Assembly: GCA_036987155.1 (NCBI GenBank)
Contig: BTXY01000007.1
Location: 1 to 8,550, forward strand
DNA from: Microsyncoccus archaeolyticus
Lineage (GTDB): Bacteria; Patescibacteriota; Minisyncoccia; Minisyncoccales; Minisyncoccaceae
Direction: 5' to 3'
DNA length: 8,550 nt
Made by a program: the position numbers and the translations under genes. Positions 6,687 to 8,550 of this stretch are shown piece after piece. The number at the start of each line of letters is the position of its first letter. The stretch's first letter is position 1. Under the pieces are notes generated by a model. It was not told where the DNA came from. It ran no database searches and saw only the letters and a program-made list of their open reading frames with translations.

Positions 6687-6746
6687 ATTATATTATTTGG
6701 GGCATTACACTGCCCTAAATATATATTATTTAGGGCATTAAGTCAA
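6687..6746 (-). promoter_or_regulatory. NIF3 promoter region with three copies of a GGGCATTA/TGCCCTAAATA element
   Basis: On the minus strand TTGACT (6746-6741), 17 bases, TATATT (6723-6718) matches five of six bases in each box. A second TATAAT lies at 6692-6687 without a -35. A 19-base element occurs at 6689-6707 and 6722-6740 (one mismatch, 33 bases apart). An inverted copy at 6711-6721 forms an 11-bp stem with 6727-6737 around a 5-base loop; the dyad overlaps the -10 and start site. The inverted copy can alternatively pair with 6700-6704. There is no T-run, so it is more like an operator than a terminator. The element also fills most of the gap between NIF3 and the RT gene. Confidence 0.5.
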
Positions 6747-6758
6747 AATTGTACTGTT

Positions 6759-7742
6759 TTAATATAAATATAATTTATTTAAAAAAGCTTTTGTTATTCT
6801 GAAAGAATTCGCATGCTTAAAATAAGAAAACCATGCATTAATATGATTTTTAGAACTAAAAATTAATTCTTTCTTTATTTTCTTTAATAATCTTTTAATT
6901 GTGCTTTTTCTTAATAAAATATAATTTCTGAATAATACATATCCTAAAAACTCTATTCCTTTAAATAATGGTGCAACGTTAGCTTTCTTAGGATTTAATT
7001 TTAGTTTAAGATTATTCTTTAGAAAGCCCCTAATCTTCTCTTTTAAAAAATGCATTTTTCTCTTTTCTTTGCCTAAAATTAAAAAATCGTCCATATAACG
7101 AATAAATCTCTTTTGTTTTAAATTATGCTTAACGAACTGGTCTAGCTCATTTAAATAAATATTAGCAAATAATTGAGAGGTTAAATTTCCTATAGGAATA
7201 CCTATTTTTGTTTCCTTGTTAAAAGAATTAATTATTTGACTAATAAGCCATATGGTCTTTTTGTCTTTTATTTTCTTTTTGATTAAGCTGAAAAGAATTA
7301 TCTGATCAATACTATCAAAATACTTTGAAATATCACACTTTAAACAATATTTTTCTTTATTATCTTTCAAAAATAACGTTAATCTTTTAATACCCTTGTG
7401 AGATCCTTTCTTTTTTCTACAAGCATAAGAATCAAAAATAAATGACTTTTCAAATATTGGCTCAATAATATTACATAAAGAATGATGTATTGTTCTATCT
7501 TTAAAAAGAGGCGCTCTGATTAAGCGCTTCTTTGAATCATGAACCATAAATTCTTTATATATACCATGAATATATTTTTGTTTTTCGATACTATTCCTAA
7601 TATCAACTAAATTATACTCTAAATAATAATTAAATTCTAAAATGTCCCTCTTAATTTTTTTCCCTTTTCTGGCTTTCAAGTATGCAAGATAAATATTTTC
7701 AAAAGAACATATTTTTTCAAATAGATTCCCTTTTCTTTTCAT
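6759..7742 (-). CDS. DGR reverse transcriptase
   Basis: This 327-aa reverse transcriptase has the compact size and motifs of diversity-generating retroelement enzymes. The fingers carry FMVHDSKKRLIRAP (65-78) and RTIHHSLCNIIEPIFEKSF (83-101), followed by DSYACRKKKGSHKGIKRL (104-121). Motif A is KCDISKYFDSID (135-146, catalytic D137). Motif B is GIPIGNLTSQLFANIYLNEL (181-200), where the Ser-Gln of GxxxSQ is the DGR hallmark, replacing the Ser-Pro of group II intron enzymes. Motif C is IRYMDDFLILG (YMDD at 216-219), followed by LNPKKANV and FLGYVLF. There is no maturase or endonuclease domain. The enzyme should make cDNA from TR RNA with errors opposite adenines, working with Avd. It lies downstream of the TR on the same strand. 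The ATG has a weak AGG 11 bases upstream. Confidence 0.95.
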   Translation of the reverse strand: MKRKGNLFEKICSFENIYLAYLKARKGKKIKRDILEFNYYLEYNLVDIRNSIEKQKYIHGIYKEFMVHDSKKRLIRAPLFKDRTIHHSLCNIIEPIFEKSFIFDSYACRKKKGSHKGIKRLTLFLKDNKEKYCLKCDISKYFDSIDQIILFSLIKKKIKDKKTIWLISQIINSFNKETKIGIPIGNLTSQLFANIYLNELDQFVKHNLKQKRFIRYMDDFLILGKEKRKMHFLKEKIRGFLKNNLKLKLNPKKANVAPLFKGIEFLGYVLFRNYILLRKSTIKRLLKKIKKELIFSSKNHINAWFSYFKHANSFRITKAFLNKLYLY

Positions 7743-7920
7743 TTTTTACTTCGCCTATTAACCCTGATTAGATGTTTCACTTAAGCTACTAAAACTAATC
7801 AGGGATACGGGCTTAATATTTTCCCTTTTTAATAAAATACTCGGGAAGGAATAAAATCAGTAGCTAATAATTGCATTGATAGCATATCCGTAAACATGCT
7901 ATATCTAGCTAGTAGCCATT
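7743..7920 (-). ncRNA. Structured TR-RT spacer, 3' part of the DGR template RNA
   Basis: This 178-base gap between the TR and the RT start has no coding potential but several possible stems. A perfect 10-bp inverted repeat pairs 7762-7771 (CCCTGATTAG) with 7795-7804 around a 23-base loop. A 7-bp stem pairs 7879-7885 (ATAGCAT) with 7896-7902, flanked by TAGCTA at 7861-7866 and 7906-7911. Loop bases 7784-7790 (AGCTACT) are complementary to 7859-7865, allowing a pseudoknot. At the TR boundary, 7912-7916 pairs with 7921-7925 around a 4-base loop. In the Bordetella phage DGR the spacer after TR is structured and needed for cDNA priming by RT-Avd. The same role here is inferred. Confidence 0.55.
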
Positions 7921-8045
7921 GCTACCGGGCACAACGAAAGCCGATGTTCGTGTTGGTATTCGTGGGCCCATTGTTCGTATTCAACGCAAACACTCCAGCA
8001 TTAGAAGTATTGTTCCAATTGCCACCGCGTTGCAAAGCACGTTGT
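7921..8045 (-). repeat. DGR template repeat (TR)
   Basis: Bases 7921-7966 align without gaps to the VR at 8505-8550 with 42 of 46 identities. All four mismatches (7947, 7948, 7951, 7953) are adenines on the TR coding strand. Homology stops abruptly at 7921. The other boundary cannot be fixed because the VR is cut by the window end; 8045 is estimated from the recoverable lectin-like frame and from composition. The region 7921-8050 is about 51% GC (66 of 130 bases) against very AT-rich flanks. In the target frame it reads RGGNWNNTSNAGVFAL through GFRCAR, with ten Asn codons (four AAC, six AAT) that serve as mutable positions. This is the non-mutated template, not a gene. Confidence 0.88.
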
Positions 8046-8070
8046 GCGACTTTATCCCTGCTTAAGTATT

Positions 8071-8415
8071 TTAATTTACTATTTTCTTCCAACCGCCTAA
8101 TAATTTTCCTATCTCTGTAATCTTCTCGCAAAAAAGTCCGTATGTTTTAATATTAATAAATTTTAAATCTTTTGATAGTCTAACCAATATTCTTAATTTG
8201 TCTACATCAACATTAAGACTCTCAAAAAGAAAAGTGCTTTTAGTCTTCGAAGAATTTATTTTTACTACTTTTTCCAGTATTTCCAAAGAACAATTTTCTA
8301 TTCTTTGCGCTAAAACAAATTTTTGACTCTTGGGAAACCTGTTTAATATTGGATGAAGCCATAGAATTAAATCGTATATTTTCTGAAACAAAATTAAATC
8401 ATTGTAATTATACAT
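8071..8415 (-). CDS. avd: DGR accessory variability determinant (Avd), four-helix bundle protein
   Basis: This small basic protein (114 aa from the ATG at 8415) is predicted to be all helical and matches the Avd / S23-like four-helix-bundle family. Avd forms a pentameric barrel that binds the reverse transcriptase and the TR RNA and is required for mutagenic cDNA synthesis. Visible features are LILFQKIYDLILWLHPILNRFPKSQKFVLAQRI split over the first helices, the mid-region ESLNVDVDKLRILVRLSKDL, and the family-typical C-terminus ITEIGKLLGGWKK. The frame extends two codons further to a TTG at 8421, but the ATG is preferred; neither has a clear ribosome binding site. It lies between the target gene and the TR, the same order as mtd-avd-TR-brt in Bordetella phage. 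Its last bases are 25 bases from the estimated TR start. Confidence 0.87.
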   Translation of the reverse strand: MYNYNDLILFQKIYDLILWLHPILNRFPKSQKFVLAQRIENCSLEILEKVVKINSSKTKSTFLFESLNVDVDKLRILVRLSKDLKFINIKTYGLFCEKITEIGKLLGGWKKIVN

Positions 8416-8447
8416 ATTCAATTATTTCTTTTAAGAGGTGCTCGGGA

Positions 8448-8479
8448 TTCTTGAGCGTTTCAAAGGAAACACTCAAGAA
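8448..8479 (-). other. Hairpin/cruciform downstream of the VR
   Basis: Bases 8448-8461 pair with 8466-8479: 13 base pairs with one internal mismatch (8456/8471) around a 4-base loop (8462-8465). It begins 25 bases past the end of the VR homology, between the target stop codon and avd. Several phage DGRs have a short-loop hairpin just downstream of the VR that stimulates target recognition, and this element is in the equivalent place. No T-run follows on either strand, so an intrinsic terminator is less likely. The stem is longer and further from the VR than in the Bordetella phage. Confidence 0.6.
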
Positions 8480-8504
8480 CCGTTCAGACTTTCAAGATTC
8501 CAAA

Positions 8505-8550
8505 GCTACCGGGCACAACGAAAGCCGATGACCGCGCTGGTATTCGTGGG
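8505..8550 (-). repeat. DGR variable repeat (VR), 3' end (continues beyond window)
   Basis: This is the second copy of the TR sequence, aligned to 7921-7966. The first 26 bases from the 3' side (8505-8530) are identical to the TR and would include the initiation-of-mutagenic-homing region. Differences from the TR on the coding strand are A to T at 8531 and A to G at 8532, 8535 and 8537. Outside the repeat the sequences diverge immediately (8504 downward). The VR continues past the window end. Confidence 0.88.
8506..8550 (-). CDS. DGR target protein, C-terminal end only (FGE/C-type-lectin-like)
   Basis: Fourteen codons and the TAG stop (8508-8506) are visible, reading PTNTSAVIGFRCAR. The ending GFRCAR is the usual C-terminus of DGR targets with a formylglycine-generating-enzyme-like C-type lectin fold, whose exposed loops hold the variable residues. 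Compared with the TR-encoded version (PTNTNTNIGFRCAR), three adjacent residues differ: Asn to Ser, Thr to Ala and Asn to Val. All arise from A substitutions (AAC to AGC, ACG to GCG, AAC to GTC). The N-terminal domains, any signal peptide and the location of the protein lie outside the window, so its ligand and cellular site cannot be judged. It is probably co-transcribed with avd, the TR and RT. Confidence 0.82.
   Translation of the reverse strand, partial: PTNTSAVIGFRCAR

Larger units (their letters stand above)
6759..8550 (-). mobile_element. Diversity-generating retroelement cassette (partial)
   Basis: All visible parts of a DGR lie in one orientation: target 3' end with VR (8505-8550), hairpin (8448-8479), avd (8071-8415), TR (about 7921-8045), structured spacer (7743-7920) and RT (6759-7742). 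DGRs diversify their target locally rather than transposing, so this is a retroelement but not an insertion. No promoter was found between the target and RT, which favours transcription from upstream of the target gene outside the window. No integrase, terminal repeats or target-site duplications were seen. Confidence 0.9.

Noticed and set aside
6689..6740. Direct repeats as a CRISPR remnant
   Set aside because: There are only two direct copies with a 14-base interval plus an inverted copy, and no cas genes. They overlap a promoter and are better read as regulatory sites.
6759..7742. Reverse transcriptase as a group II intron maturase or retron RT
   Set aside because: Motif B is GxxxSQ rather than SP, no maturase or endonuclease domain follows, and the TR, VR and avd context identifies a DGR.
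7896..8120. 74-codon plus-strand open frame
   Set aside because: It is antisense to the TR and the avd 3' end, with no recognisable motif.
7922..8131. 69-codon minus-strand open frame ending GFRCAR as a separate gene
   Set aside because: It starts at a TTG inside avd in another frame, and its only meaningful part is the TR, which mirrors the target's coding frame. Openness is expected of a TR copied into a coding VR.
8448..8479. Hairpin as an intrinsic transcription terminator of the target gene
   Set aside because: No U-run follows the stem on either strand. Position after the VR fits a DGR hairpin better, although attenuation is not excluded.
8349..8531. 60-codon plus-strand open frame
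   Set aside because: It runs antisense through avd, the hairpin and the VR, so it is a shadow frame.
1..8550. Archaeal (DPANN) origin suggested by EndoQ, Elp3 and the AT-rich DGR
   Set aside because: A perfect TTGACA-17-TATAAT promoter and a bacterial FTLIE prepilin favour bacteria, and all these families also occur in CPR bacteria. This remains a judgement, not proof.

Overview
The window looks like an AT-rich bacterial genome fragment, most probably from a Patescibacteria (CPR, Parcubacteria-like) organism. Three things point to bacteria. There is a near-perfect sigma70-type promoter (TTGACA, 17 bp, TATAAT) at 107-135. It sits in front of a bacterial-type prepilin N-terminus (FTLIE motif). 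The set of neighbours (EndoQ, a small EF-Tu-domain-2-like protein, long NIF3, DUF4143 ATPase, stand-alone Elp3) is one I associate with CPR genomes. Several of these families also occur in archaea, so a DPANN archaeon was considered and is disfavoured. No database search was possible.

Layout. 1-135 (minus): start of a type IV prepilin-like gene, truncated by the window edge, with its own promoter whose spacer contains a run of eight G. 146-2835 (minus): a compact four-gene operon in the order Trm9-like tRNA methyltransferase, SLOG/LOG-family protein, EF-Tu-domain-2-like protein, endonuclease Q, with 8, 4 and 4 base overlaps. 2836-4380 (plus): Elp3, whose ATG directly abuts the ATG of the Trm9-like gene, so the two divergent genes have no intergenic DNA. 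4340-5605 (minus): AAA/DUF4143 ATPase, overlapping the Elp3 3' end convergently by 41 bp. 5674-6612 (minus): NIF3/DUF34 protein. The promoter regions of both the ATPase and NIF3 genes contain 33-bp-spaced direct repeats.

6759-8550 (minus): a diversity-generating retroelement (DGR). Reading along the minus strand the order is target gene (only its last 14 codons and stop are visible), a 13-bp hairpin, avd accessory protein, template repeat (TR), structured spacer, reverse transcriptase. The visible 46 bases of variable repeat (VR) differ from the TR at four positions. All four are adenines in the coding-strand TR (A to G three times, A to T once), which is the signature of adenine-specific mutagenic retrohoming.

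How the genes work together. The DGR reverse transcriptase with Avd should copy TR RNA with errors at A and transfer the copy to the VR at the 3' end of the target gene, varying a C-type-lectin/FGE-like binding surface. Elp3 and the Trm9-like enzyme could perform successive steps (cm5U34, then its methyl ester) on tRNA wobble uridine. The G8-spacer promoter could switch pilin expression by slippage. The window may thus hold two independent variation mechanisms for cell-surface proteins.

No tRNA, rRNA, CRISPR or insertion sequence was seen. The only stretch above 300 bases without a protein gene (7743-8070) is filled by the TR and its spacer.
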